A stretch of DNA of 64,000 nucleotides, from contig CANXME010000784.1 in NCBI GenBank assembly GCA_948144175.1, positions 535,001 to 599,000 of the forward strand. The letters are read 5' to 3'. The notes under the pieces are model-generated. The model was not told the DNA's origin, made no database searches, and worked only from the letters and a program-made list of their open reading frames with translations. A program made the position numbers and the translations under genes. This document shows positions 28,562 to 39,849 of the stretch, in pieces. The first letter of the stretch is position 1; the number at the start of each line of letters is the position of its first letter. The stretch is from Closterium sp. NIES-65 (lineage: Eukaryota; Streptophyta; Zygnematophyceae; Desmidiales; Closteriaceae).

Positions 28562-30732
28562 CTAAGGAGGAGAAGGCAAAGGGGCACGCAGAGGAGCAGT
28601 GGATGGACGTAGAGACATCCGGTGCGTGCCAGGGACAGGAGGAGGACGCTGACCCGAACCGCGACCACTAGCGCGAGAAGCACAAACAGGCGACGCGGGA
28701 CGAGACGCAGGCTCACGACGCTCAGCATGACCTCCAGTAGGACCAGTGTAAGGAGAGGGAGCAGGCAGAGGGGAGGCGGGCTCTAACTGTGACTGAGACT
28801 GGACAGGCGGTGGACACTCTACAGGAGGAGAAAGACCAAGAACCTGCTGCAGGAGCGGAACGAAGTACGGCCGAGGCCGCGCGGCAACTCGAGACACAGC
28901 AGGGACAGCACTAGCACCCTCAGAGGCAGCACCAGCGCGAAAAGCACCTCCAGCTGCAGGACCTCCAGCAGCACCAGCAGCACCCGCAGCAGGACCACCG
29001 CCAGGACGGACAGCAGTAGTCTCAGCACCAACACCCTCAGCAGCTCTAGCTCCAGTCGGACCCGCAGGCTCAGCAGCTCCGGGACCGGCGGCACCAGCAC
29101 CCTCAGCGGCCGAAGAAGCTCGAGCTCCAGCAGTACGGCTCCAGCGACGAGTAAACCACTCGCGCAGCTCCTGTGGAGAGAGGGGCTCCCGCCGAGACAG
29201 AGCACCCGGAGAACCTCCAGACTCAGCACCGCGAGACGCCACAAGGGGAGGTCCAGCGACCGCAGGCTCCGCACCTCCAAGCTCAGCAGCTCCAGACGCA
29301 GTACCCCCTGGCTCAGCACTCCCAGGCTCAGCACCCCCAGGCTCAGCACCCCCAGGCTCAGCACCCACGCGCGCAGCACCCCCAGAGTCAGCACTCCCAG
29401 GCTCAGCACCTGCAGCAGTATCAGAGTCACCAGTAACCTCGACCGGCTCGACTGCGTCTACCTGGGACACACCTGAAGGGGCAGGACCCTGAGGGGGAAG
29501 GGGGTCTACCGGGGGGGGACCTGCACGAGGAAGTGCGGCGGCGGGGGGAGGGAAGGAGTGCGGTAGGGGAAGAGGCGGTAGAAGGGGACTGACTCGTCGA
29601 ACGTGACGTCCTGGGAGGACAGAACACGACGAGAGGAGGGGTGGTAGAACTGCCACCCTGGTGCGTCAGGGGGGAAGCCGAGGAAGACGCAGGGAGCAGC
29701 ACGAGGGGACAGCTTGTCCGCAGACAAGTCGCGGACAAACGCCCGAGATCCCCAGACACAGAACGCAGACGCATCGCCGACCTTCCCCGTCCATAGTAGA
29801 GCTGGGGAGGTCTCCGGACAGGAGATCCTGGGGTGAAGGTTGATCTGATGCGCCGCGTACTGAACCGCAAACGACCACAGAAAACGGGGGGCAGCCGCAT
29901 GCATCATGGACGTACGAGCGACGTCCATGACCATGCCAATGCGGCGCTCAGCAATCCCATTTTGCTGTGGAGAGTTCGGAAGCGTGAAGGTCTGGCGGAT
30001 GCCTCGCGCACGACAGTAGGCTCGCAGAAGGCCAGAGGAGAACTCTCCGCCTCGGTCAGAGTGCAGACGCAGAACAGGAAAGTCTGAACCGAAGCTCCTC
30101 CTGAGCTGGAGACGAGCTGCGCCGATCCAGTCGATCAACACCGCAGTGACATCACCCTTGCTGCGCAAAGGGAAGACTGTGGTGTAACGCGAGTAGTCGT
30201 CAACCACCAGCAGGAAGTAGCGCTCGTGACCCTGTCCACGGACGCGGGCCGGGCCCCACACGTCCAAGTGAAGCGTCTGCAGCGGAGCCTCTGTCGGGGG
30301 AAACTGAGAGGAGTGAGGGGCAGCCCGGAGCCGCCCCTCGACACAGGGGACACAGGAAGGACCAGGCCCCAAAGGAAGGGGAGGGAGGGACTGGGGGAGA
30401 CCAGAGACCAGGACACGGGAGGCCATGCCCCGAAGACGAGGCAGGGAGGGGTGACCAAGACGGTGGTGCCACAAGAGAGTCTCGTGAGACAGGAGGCGAC
30501 ACGAGCAGGGGGCAGACTCAGGACCAGACCTGGACGCAGTAGCAAACACCTGACCTGACGCAGCTACCTGGCCAGACACAGAGACAGGAGGAGACGCAGT
30601 AGTCAGGGTGTAGAGACTCGACCCCGGCCTGCGTGAAAACGTGGCCAGGTGTCGGCCTGTGCGGGCATCCGAGCAGTGGGTCACCCGCTGACTCGCAGGA
30701 GTGAACTGGTGAACCCCCGCATCCTGCACCAC
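28562..30732 (-). pseudogene. Copia-2 integrase and linker (frameshifted)
   Basis: The integrase part (30732-29506) holds HHRLGHPSL, LDVWGP, HSDRGGEF and SPQQNGIAERR. A homopolymer G run near 29512 shifts the frame into the Gly/Ala/Glu linker (29656-28562), which includes LSPQELREWFTRRW, and an in-frame TAG ends it. At about 30735 an 8-nt deletion relative to Copia-1 shifts the frame against the upstream protease. Confidence 0.9.
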
Positions 30733-31783
30733 TCACCAAGTTCGTCGAGAATGAGGGGAGGTACAGACCAGACAAGGTGCCCGAGGGGGCAGCTGGACAC
30801 GGGAGGACTGTGGAGAAGTGAGAGAGGACAGGACCCCCAGAGGGGTCAGCCAGGGAGACTGCAACCGGCCGACCAAGCGGCGTGAGTGTGGTGCGGTCTC
30901 GAAAGAAGGAGCGAGAAGCCCCCGAGTCAAGCGTGAAGGTGAGGGAGGCCGAAGCCGACGCAGTACCTGAGAGCGCAGCCTCACCAGTACCTGAGGGCGC
31001 AGACACGCTGGCACCCAGAGCATCAGCCTCACAAGCACCTAGCGCAGCAGTATCTATGCTCGGGTCGGGCGGGAAACACCGGTAACAGTCACCCTCATCA
31101 CTAATAGTCACAGCATACATGGCAGCAAGGATAGCATCAAAGTCAAGATCATAGATAGCTACGCGTGCCCTAGACAGCCCTCCCCAGCGGGGGATCTCAT
31201 TAGCCTCGGGGAACTGCTGACGCCAAGCGTCCGTCAGGCGGCGAAAGCAGCGCTGGGTGGGGTGGGCACCCCCACACTGCTCACCCGCGCGGTCGCCGGA
31301 GCGAAGGACGTAGGTGCACGGACCAAAACCCCCACCACGCTGACGTTGCGTGTACCACTCACGGAGCTGCTGAGGGGGGGGAATGTCCTGAGAACGCTGC
31401 TGCTGCTGCTCCTGCTGCTGCTGGCGGTGACCACTACCAGAGCCGCTCCGTTGCGAGGCACCACCCCGACCAGCTCCACTTCCTCCGCCACCGCCGCCTC
31501 CACCGCCTCCACCACCGCCACCTCCGCTCCCACCGCTACCGCCGCCGCCGCCGCCTCCGCCTCCACTGCCGCCACCACCACCACCACCTCCGCCACCACT
31601 CCCACCGCCACCCCCACTCCCTCCGCCGCCTCCACCGCCACCTCCACCACCCCTGCTAGCTCCACCCGCGCCCTTGCCCCCCTTGCCCTTGCCAGAGCGG
31701 CGTCTCCCACTAGGGGCAGACGCCGCACCGACCGACTCAAGACCAAGTAGGTCGGCCGCAGCAGCAGAGGCGACAGAGGGCAA
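30733..31783 (-). pseudogene. Copia-2 Gag C-terminus and protease
   Basis: A long poly-Gly stretch encoded by a GGT/GGC-rich repeat (about 31450-31680) is followed by PPPQQLREWYTQRQRG, a Cys-rich segment and the intact protease LDSGASRSFF. The frame differs from the capsid piece upstream because of a 1-nt deletion near 31875. Confidence 0.85.
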
Positions 31784-31917
31784 CAGGGGGGAAGGGGAAC
31801 ACCCCTCAAAGATGGGGGTGCGAGGGTCACCACGAGAGGCTCCTACAGCGACTATGCTCTTCTCCCTGCTAGGAGGGCCTTCTCTAGGAGGTCAACAGTG
31901 AGAGTGGTGGGACAGAC

Positions 31918-32463
31918 TTAGAGAAAGTGGTCCCTGACTACGCAAAGGGAGTCAGGGAGGCGGGTGACTATGTAATAGAGAGTGATGTACATGGGGGGGG
32001 GGTTCTTGGCGCAGAACTCAGCAGGCAGCGCGGCGCGGTAGCCAGTGTCACTAGTGCGGAGGTGCGTAATGAGGTCAGCAACTGTGGGAAATGCAGCATG
32101 GTTAGGGAAGAGGTACGGTAGCATGAGGCGGCTCAGTGCAGCACTGGCAGGGGAAGAGTAGCGCGCAACTACAGCGTCGTACAAGGTCTGAGCACTCTTG
32201 TACTGACTAAAGTGCGCCCGCTCAGTGGTAGGCAGGTGGCGACGCACAACAAGACGTGCAGCAGCATCGCGGGTGGCCCACTGAGAGCGAACAGTGGGGT
32301 CAGCATCAGCAGCAGGGGCAGCAGAGGCGCCAGAGGTGAGGTCAAAGAGAGAAAGACCGTCCGCCCTATCGGACTGTAAGAACAGCTGCAGGTCGTCGAC
32401 CCAGACCTCAAAGTCAATGGCTCGACCCTTAGCGTCAAAAGCGAGGACACTAGGGGTAGCCAT
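31918..32463 (-). pseudogene. Copia-2 Gag capsid (UBN2-like) domain
   Basis: ATG at 32463; 181 residues starting MATPSVLAFDAKGRAIDFEV with VWVDDLQLFL, RRHLPTTERAHFSQYKSA, LITHLRTSDTGYRAALPAEF and ITLYYIVTRLPDSL, ending at a premature TAA. The Copia-3 counterpart continues without this stop. The run of G after the PAEF codons keeps the frame here but not in Copia-3. Confidence 0.85.
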
Positions 32464-32549
32464 AACGACGGTAGACTAGCAGTGCAAGCAGTAGGGGAAG
32501 GGCACGCAGTTACAGAGAGGCTGTGCTCACCGGACAGGGCTGCTCGGGC

Positions 32550-33420
32550 GGCTCAACCGTAGGGCGGCTCGGTGGCTGGGCGGCTCGGCTGCTGGGCGGC
32601 TCGGCGGCTCGGCTGCGGAGCGGCTCGGCTGCTGGGCGGCTCGGCGGCTCGGCGGCTCGGCGGCTGGGCGGCTCGGCTGCACGGTGGCTGGGCTGGTGGG
32701 CGGCCGGGCGGCTTGGCGGCAGGGCGGCTCGGCTCCTCTGGTACAGGGCGGCGCGGCGGTCGGCGGCTCGGGCGCGCTGCTGCAGGAGGGGAGAGCGGCG
32801 GGGCCGTAGCAGACGGGCAGCGGGGCCCGTTGACGTAGGGCACCGGGGCCGGTGAGGTAGGGCGGCGGGGCCCTTGAAGTAGGGCGGCGGGGCCGCAGGT
32901 GTAGGGCGGCGGGGCCGCAGCAGACGGGCGGCGGGGCCGCAGACGTAGGGCGGCAGGGCCGCTGAAGTAGGGCGGCGGGGCCCGTTGAAGTAGGGCGGCG
33001 GGGCCGCGAAGTGGGGCGGCGGGGCCGCGAAGTGGGGCGGCGGGGCCACAGCAGACGGGCGGCGGGGCCGCTGAAGAAGGGCGGCGGGGCCGCGAAGTGG
33101 GGCGGCGGGGCCGCAGCAGACGGACGGCGGGGCCGCTTAAGAAGGGCGGCGGGGCCGCGAAGTGGGGCGGCAGGGCCGCAGCAGACGGGCGGCGGGGCCG
33201 CTGAAGCAGGGCGGCGGGGCCGCGAAGTGAGGGCGGCGGGGCCGCAGGAGTAGGGCGGCGAGGCCGCAGTTAGGGCGGCGGGGTCGCGACGTAGGGCTGC
33301 GGGGCCGCGAATGCGGGTGGCGGGGCCACGCTAGTAGGTGGCGGGGCCGCACGAACGGGCGACAGGGCCGCTAAGGTAGGGAGGGCTGCTAGGGCGTAGG
33401 GGCCGCTAGGGCGGCTCGAC
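32550..33420 (-). repeat. GC-rich leader repeats of Copia-2
   Basis: On the plus strand units of ggcggggccgcagcagacgg and related; closer to Gag there are repeats of ggctcggcggct. They are homologous in composition and position to the leader arrays of Copia-1 and Copia-3. Confidence 0.9.
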
Positions 33421-33529
33421 GAGGTGAGAGCGCGACTCGGGCGGAGCGCGCTTCGGGCAGGAAAAAAAAAAAAATCGAAATTTGGTGGGCCCTAGGCACA
33501 GTTCCCACAGGGGAACCTGCTCGATACCA

Positions 33530-33660
33530 TGAGAAAATGAGAACGAGAATGAATGAACTATGAATGAAATGAGTACAAGTACTAACCCTAATTGAGTTGT
33601 ACCCCTTGTGGGCTACCCCACTATAGCCTACACAATATGCAAAAGCTATATGTTCTGACA
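33530..33660 (-). repeat. Copia-2 5' LTR and primer site
   Basis: 131 bp. The adjacent plus-strand gctcgatacca (33519-33529) is the complement of a TGGTATCGAGC primer site, one base short of the iMet consensus. Confidence 0.9.
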
Positions 33661-33665
33661 CGACC

Positions 33666-35600
33666 AACTTCGTGGCGCTCGCTATTTCTCGAAAATTGAC
33701 TTACGTGGCGGTTACCATCAAATTCGAGTCTTCGCCGACGATTGTCACAAGACTGCGTTTCGTACACGCTACGGGAGTTACGAATTCACAGTGATGCCTT
33801 TCGGCCTCACGAACGCGCCCTCAACTTTTCAGCTGACCATGAACAGGGTTTTTCGGGATCTTCTAGACCGGTGCGTTATCGTCTACTTAGACGATATCCT
33901 CATTTTTAGCAAGACAAGGGAGCAGCACCTCCGTGACCTGGACGCAGTGTTGAAGCGGCTGCAGGAGAACCGACTCATCACCAAGGGCTCTAAGTGCGAG
34001 TTTTTTAAGCAGGATTTGGAGTTTTTGGGGCACGTCATCTCGCGCGACGGCATTAAAATCGACCCGGCGAAAATCAAGACCATACAGGAGTGGAAATCCC
34101 CGACGAACGTCACGGAGCTCCAGAGTTTCCTCGGATTCGTAAATTACGTCCGGAGGTTTATCCCGAATATGGCGGGGATAACCGGCCCGCTGACCGACCT
34201 ACTGCACAAGGACAAGAATTTTGTGTGGGGGGAGGAGGCAGAAGCGGCGTTCCTGGAACTCAAGAATTTTCTCGTATCCCCTCCTGTGATGCGCATCGCC
34301 GACCCATCGAAGCCGTTCGAAGTTGTAACCGACGCCTCAGATTTCGCCATCGGAGCTGTGCTCCTCCAAGATTTCGGGAACGGGCTGCAGCCGATAGCCT
34401 ACGAATCACGCAAGCTGCAGGCAGCCGAACGCAACTACCCGATCCACGACAAGGAGATGCTCGCCATTATACACACATTTAAACTATGGCGATGCTACCT
34501 GGTGGGCGCCGACGTCACTGTTCGCACGGACCACAAATCCCTACAGTACCTGCGAGCCCAACCCAACCTCAACCCACGACAGAATCGATGGCTCGACTAC
34601 ATGGAGAGCCATTTCACCTACCGCATCACGTACAAAAAAGGGGCTAATAACATCGCTGACGCCCTGACCCGACCGACAGTACAATCCGCTGCAGTACTCA
34701 TCACCCACTCGAACCCGCTACTTACCGGACTATTCACCCACGGCTACACGACAGACCCCTTCTTCACAACGGGAAACCATCAGCAGACTACGACGCAGAA
34801 AGGGGACTATTACCTAAAAGCCGGAACCGACCGGATTTGGGTTCCCGCTTACCGTCTGCTTCGTGAGCTTCTCATCCAGGAGATACATGATTCAAACCTC
34901 TCCGGACATTTCGGGGTCGATAAGACACAGAAACTACTACACTGTCACTATTACTGGCCTGATTCCTCTAACGACGTGCAGCGCTATGTGTCCTCATGCA
35001 GGGTGTGCCAAGCAATGAAGTCGACACGTCAGCGACCAGCTGGATTGCTGCAACCCCTCGAGCCACCCCGAACGACCGTGGCAACAAGTGACGATGGATT
35101 TTGTCACGGGGATGCCAGCTGGGCCGACAGGCAACGACGCTGTTCTCGTCGTTGTCGACCGCTTCACGAAAATGGCGCACTTCGCACCATGCCGAACGAC
35201 AATCACAGCCGAAGAAACTGCGCGACTTTTCATATCGACGGTCGTGCGACTGCACGGCATCCCTTCAGCGATCATCGGCGACCGCGACCCAAAATTCACA
35301 TCCAAATTCTGGAAGGAGACATGGGCGCAATACGGCACGAAGCTACAGTTCTCATCGGCTTACCACCCGCAGACCGACGGTCAAACAGAGTGGACCAACC
35401 AGACCATGGAGCAGTTAATCAGGACAAACTGCCCCGACCCTGCCCGCTGGGAAGACTCGCTCGCAATGCTGGAATTCGCTTTCAACAACGCACCATCCAG
35501 CACGACTAATCACTCCCCATTTTTCCTGAATTATGGGATGGACCCGGCGGTTCCGACGACAACTACACTCGACAATCCGGTACGCGTTCCCAGACTTTCG
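33666..35600 (+). pseudogene. Gypsy Pol part 3: RT, RNase H and integrase
   Basis: Continues from 26287 with LRGARYFSKIDLRGGYHQIR, VMPFGLTNAPSTFQ, IVYLDDILIFSK (YLDD near 33885) and LGFVNYVRRFIPNM. RNase H follows: VVTDASDFAIGAVL, RTDHKSLQYL and NNIADALTR. The HHCC zinc finger is HDSNLSGHFGVDK...CRVCQAMKS. A one-base frameshift near 35080 leads into the integrase core: MDFVTGMPAG, IIGDRDPKFTS and YHPQTDGQTEW. A second shift near 35595 precedes the tail. Both shifts disable this copy. Confidence 0.9.
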
Positions 35601-36154
35601 TGACGGAACTCCAGGAAGTCCGCGAAAAAGCCGCCGGCGCAATTCGCAAAGCGAATATTACTTCCCGCAAATACACCAACCTTCTTCGCCGGGAACTCGT
35701 CTTGACTACTGGGCAACTAGTCCTCCTCGACACGAAAAACCTGAACCTGCCCGGCCCTGCGAAACTTCGGCCACGATTTTGCGGACCGTTCAAAATCCTC
35801 AAGATGGTAACACCTGTCACCGCGAAGCTGTTGCTACCCGACGATTGGCGTATACATGACGCGTTCCACATCAGCCTTCTTCGAAAGTTCGTGCCTACCA
35901 CGACCGACATCGCACGTCAGCAAGCGGCCCCGGCAGCTCGCCCCGTCCCGGAGCCAACACTTGACCCTTCCAAGATTCTCGCTCATCGGGTCCGCCTTGA
36001 CGCCGCTGGACGCCACGTGGAATTCTCAATTCGCTGGACCGACCGCACCAGTGAGGACGACACGTGGGTGCCATCCGCTTCAATGGACGCCTCGACACTT
36101 GTTGGTGATTATCTGGCGCGACGGCGTGTTTCGGCCATTGACTACCTTTCTTAA
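35600..36154 (+). pseudogene. Gypsy Pol part 4: integrase C-terminus with chromodomain-like tail
   Basis: Reads TELQEVREKAAGAIRKANIT, GQLVLLDTKNLNL, KLRPRFCGPFKILK and DAFHISLLRKFVP, the usual GPY/F module. It ends ILAHRVRLDAAGRHVEFSIR, WTDRTSEDDTWVPSASM and a short helix. The W..W spacing fits a chromodomain, which places the element among chromoviruses. Confidence 0.85.
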
Positions 36155-36174
36155 AGGGGGGGGGGGGGGGGTGG
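36154..36174 (+). promoter_or_regulatory. Gypsy polypurine tract
   Basis: aaaggggg followed by a G run to gtgg, immediately before the right LTR; it primes plus-strand synthesis. Confidence 0.85.
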
Positions 36175-36451
36175 TGTAAGGAATTTTCCCGAATTCCTTA
36201 TCGGGGTTGACTGCTTCGCGTACAACCCGATTTTCAGAGTTCGCACGTTCGGCCGATTTCAACGCAGTCGAGGCTCCTCACGTCGCCTTCGGCTTTCCCA
36301 TCGCCAAACCTGCACCCAACCTCGCTCGTCCGAGGTTTCCTCCTAGCTAGAGTAGTCCTACATTAGTCTGTGCATTCATTGTATTCGCAGTTGATTCAGT
36401 CACAGCTTCGTTATTCGTTTACCTGCGCACTCTCTTTTACAACTCATAACA
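36175..36451 (+). repeat. Gypsy 3' LTR, with right TSD at 36452-36456
   Basis: 277 bp, TGTAAGGAA to ATAACA, followed by the target duplicate CCAGC. Confidence 0.95.
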
Positions 36452-36456
36452 CCAGC

Positions 36457-37370
36457 GTAGCATACTGCATACATTCCTACTCCAGCTCTATTAAAACCCG
36501 GGGTCAGCTTGGTAAATTATCAAGTTATGTGGACTTGAAATAGGCTGCATGCGAGAATGGCGAAACCTATTTCGGTTGGCTGCCTTTAGCGAGAACAAGT
36601 ATCCTCCGCGAATCCCACCAACCCAAAGCGACAAATGTGTCGCACACCTCCTCTCTTGCATCGAGCATGGAAAGTGTGGCTCACTCGAAGTCTCCTCACC
36701 ACTGAATCAGCTCGATGCTAACGGGAAATAAAAAAACAGAGCAAGCAACGCACATGCTAGGTATCAACGCCACCTACTCAACGCCACAACAGAAACGTGT
36801 TCGAGACGATCCTTACCCCAGATTACTAGCTTACCGACTATCGCAGGAGCTGGCAACAGCAAAGTGTAGGAACGTGCAAGCACGGACGCTTGTACGGGAA
36901 AAAGTCCGTGACGACAGATTGGAGACTACGGTTACCTAGGCACAAACAAGAAACCGGGAGTGTATTGGAGTCGTTGTGTCTAGCCAGGGGGGAAGAAACC
37001 GGCGGAGATTCGGCTCTCGCACCAAGCGCCGAGCAGCACCCGCTCGTCGCATTTAGGTGCTCGCGTTCTGTGCGACGCGGAGCCCGCATTCCTCGCGACG
37101 CGGAGCCCTCATTCCTCGCGACGCGGATCCCGCATTTCAGGCGGATCGGAGCCCCGCCTTTCAGTCGACGCGGAGCCCGCCTTCCAGGCGACGCGTGGCC
37201 CGCATTCCAGGCGACGAGAAGCGCGCGCTCCAGGTGACCGGGCTACGACCACCGCGCGCACAACTAAGGCAGATACTGCGTACTGACGGGGAGCAAGGGG
37301 CAGCACACGCCCCTGCGGGTCGCTCGAGAGGAGAGCCCAGGTGAGTGCCCTATTCCCTGCTATTCGACTA
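36457..37370. other. No gene recognised; GC-rich short repeats at the end
   Basis: Short frames only. At about 37065-37230 a degenerate gcgacgcggagcccgcattc repeat occurs. A plausible donor (cccag|gtgagt) at 37341 suggests a transcript exon might end here, but no protein family is seen. Confidence 0.35.
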
Positions 37371-37384
37371 CAGTACAGCGACAA

Positions 37385-37870
37385 TGGTCGCTGCTGCCTT
37401 GGGGGTCCTATCACGCTCACGTTTCACGAGGCAAAGGCAGCAGCAACCATCAACACCGGGTGCTGCTGCCTTGGGGGTCCTATCACACTCACGTGTCACG
37501 AGGCAAAGGCAGCAGCAACCTTCAACAATGGTTAGTGCTGCATTGAGGGCCCTATCACGCTCACATGTCACAAGGAAAACGCAGCAACAACCTTCAACAA
37601 CGGTTGCTGCTGCCTTGGGGGTCCTATCACGCTCACATGTCACAAAGCAAAGGCAGCAGCAACCTTCAACAACGGTTGCTCCTGCCTTGGGCCTGCTGTC
37701 ACCATAATGCACGCACCTGTGCTGGCCCAAGGCAGCAGCAGCCAATGTTGCTGCTGCCTTGGGCCCGCTGTCACCACAATGCACGCACCTGTGCTGTCCC
37801 AAGGCAGCATCAACCAATGTTGCTGCTGCCTTGGGCCTGCTGTCACCACAATGCACGCACCTGTGCCATG
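37385..37870 (+). repeat. Tandem stem-loop repeats of two subtypes
   Basis: About four units with arms gttgctgctgcctt and aaggcagcagcaac around a roughly 33-nt loop (best example 37603-37663) are followed by about three units with arms gttgctgctgccttggg and cccaaggcagcatcaac and a different loop (example 37747-37814). The arms are the same in both subtypes, while the loops differ. Confidence 0.85.
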
Positions 37871-37919
37871 CCCTTCCCTGTCCTGACACGCACAGCCTTT
37901 CCCTGCTCCATCTAAACAT

Positions 37920-38520
37920 GCCATGCTATACCAGGAGATGCCCTGCCCTGCCCTGTCATGCCCTGGCTTGCCCTGTCATGCCCTTCCCTGCCCTGCCCTG
38001 CCCGGCCCTGCCCTGCCCTGTCCTGCCCTTTTTTGCTACCAATAAGCATGCCATGCCATGCCCCTCCCTGTCCTGCCCCGCACCGCCTTTCCCTCTGCCC
38101 TCTAAACAGGCCATGCCACACCAGGAGTTGCCCTGCCCTGCCCTGTCCTGCCCACTCACTTGCCCTGTCCTGCCCTGCTCTGCCCTGCCCTGTCCTGCCC
38201 TGCCCTGAACTTCTGTGCCCTGCCCTGTCCTGCCCTGCCCTGTCCTGCCCTGTCCTGCCCTGCAATGCCATGTCCTGCCTTGTCCTGCACCGCCCCGCCA
38301 TTGTCTGCACCCTCTATGCATGCCATGCCATGACTAGAGGGGCCATGCATGCCCTGCTTTGTCATGGCCTGCCCTGCCCTGGTCTGCTCCTTCCGCAACA
38401 TGCCATGCCATGCCATGCCATGCCATGCCATGCCCTGCCCTGCCCTGCCCTGCCATGGTTCTCCCCTGTCATGCCCCGCTCCGCCCTTCTCCCTTCCCCA
38501 CTCCAGGCATACCCTACCCC
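37920..38520 (+). repeat. CCCTG/CCATG low-complexity tract
   Basis: About 600 bp of pentamer-like gccct/gccat runs with interspersed conserved pieces (tctaaacatgccatg and variants at about 37911, 38100 and 38310). Frames through it are Cys/Pro/Leu repeats with no support as genes. Confidence 0.9.
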
Positions 38521-38620
38521 TGCCCTGACCCGCCTTGCTCTGCGGATGAGATGATGGATCGCGACAGGCACACCACCCTAAACTCTGGCCTGTCCTCCTT
38601 CTCATTGGCTATAGCTGCAG

Positions 38621-38793
38621 GTTACCACTGTGAGAGGGATGAGGCTGAAACCCCATCGGATCAAGAGGATGATGTGGCAAATGCAGTGATAAGAGATGCG
38701 GAGGAGTGGAGCGACGATAGTGATGAGTGGTGGGTAGCAGGCCGCTATGACGGGGAGGAAGTGGATGTGTGGGTGGCAGGTCAAGATGAGTGA
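38621..38793 (+). CDS. Possible terminal exon of an acidic protein
   Basis: An acceptor-like tagctgcag at 38620 is followed by an open frame to TGA at 38793, reading YHCERDEAETPSDQEDDV, then EEWSDDSDEWWVAGRYDGEE and VDVWVAGQDE. The composition is unlike the neighbouring repeats and non-coding-like frames. No upstream exon or family is identified; it could also be an accidental frame. Confidence 0.3.
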
Positions 38794-39499
38794 GTGGGTT
38801 GTGTATCCACCCCCACTTAGTGACATTGCTCTTGAACATGCCATGGATGAGTGTGTTTTGTGGACTTTGCCGCTCTGTCCTAAACCTAATCATGATACCG
38901 TATTAGAGTAATAAACTGGCACATATTATAGTTGTAGTTGCAATCGACAGTGTAGGCGGTTACACGTGCGACTGAAATTAGCCGGGTGGAACTACTCCAG
39001 TGCCGCATGCGACAATTTATAATGATGCCAAACCCATTGGCAACCAGTAACATCCAAAGTGGCTCGCCAGTCATGGTGAGCGAAGGAATGGTGTGGGGAA
39101 GTCAGGAAAGAGCGGCAGGGCGTCAGGGGTGCACCTCCCACAACACCAACACTGTGGTGCTGCTGGCCAGGGCACTCAGATCCTGACAGGGTGGGGCAGG
39201 AAGGTGGAGATATGACAGAACACATCTCAGCATTCAGCCCAGACGTTCTCGACTCATCGATGCTGTCTGCACTTTTCGAACATGAGCTTGTTCCTAAGTT
39301 TGCTGCCCTGCCCCCTAGTTGCACCTGCGTACCCTCTCCTCCTTCCGGATGTGAATGTAATCCAAAAAGGTCTGCAAGTAGTTGGGTGGAGGCAGGAAGG
39401 GGGGGGGAGAATGGTCACTGAGCTTGCACACAAATCTGTTGCGCTGCCCCACTGTTGCGCGTGCATCCCCCCTCCTCGCTGCGCAGCCACATGGGGAGA

Positions 39500-39690
39500 A
39501 AATGGAGAGGCACATGGGGAGGGATTGGAGCGGCCTGTATTGAGGGATTGGAGAGGCACATGGGGAGGGATTGGAGGGGCACATGGGGAGGGATTGGAGA
39601 GGCACATGGGGAGGGATTGGAGAGGCACATGGGGAGGGATTGGAGAGGCACATGGGGAGGGATTGGAGAGGCACATGGGGAGGGACAGGA
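39500..39690 (+). repeat. 23-bp minisatellite (agaggcacatggggagggat tgg)
   Basis: About eight copies. The minus strand reads Cys/Ser/Asn/Pro repeats, which are not believed to be coding. Confidence 0.9.
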
Positions 39691-39849
39691 AAGACGGTGA
39701 GATAGAGGGAGAGGAGGGGCATATGGGGTGGTCGAATGCTCACCTGATGCGTGAGTCTCACCTCTAAGAGGGTGGGGGTAAGCAAGACGGAGGGCGGAGG
39801 GAAGCAGGGCAGAGGGATGGGGGAAGCATTGCAGAAGGAGGGTGGGCTA

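Larger units (their letters stand above)
26288..33660 (-). mobile_element. Copia-2, decayed Ty1/copia element in opposite orientation
   Basis: 7373 bp with 131-bp LTRs (about three differences) and TSD CGACC at 26283-26287 and 33661-33665. On the minus strand it carries Gag, protease, integrase, linker, RT and RNase H remnants. It is the same family as Copia-1 and Copia-3 but retains the capsid domain that Copia-1 lacks. Confidence 0.95.
16664..36451 (+). mobile_element. Ty3/gypsy chromovirus split by two nested copia insertions
   Basis: The element has LTRs at both ends (TGTAAG...ATAACA), a TSD CCAGC, an iMet-type primer site and a polypurine tract (36154-36174). Gag and pol are in the order protease, RT, RNase H, integrase and chromodomain-like tail. 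Without Copia-1 (18856-25923), Copia-2 (26288-33660) and one copy of each TSD it would be about 5.3 kb. Pol reads continuously across both insertion points. The LTRs differ by about four substitutions over 277 aligned bp plus a 33-bp tandem duplication in the left one, so the insertion is fairly young. Confidence 0.95.

Noticed and set aside
28819..29430. Leu/Val-rich frame (and its plus-strand counterpart 22460-23395 in Copia-1)
   Set aside because: Alternate-frame shadow of the Gly/Ala/Glu linker, whose correct frame is fixed by flanking integrase and RT.
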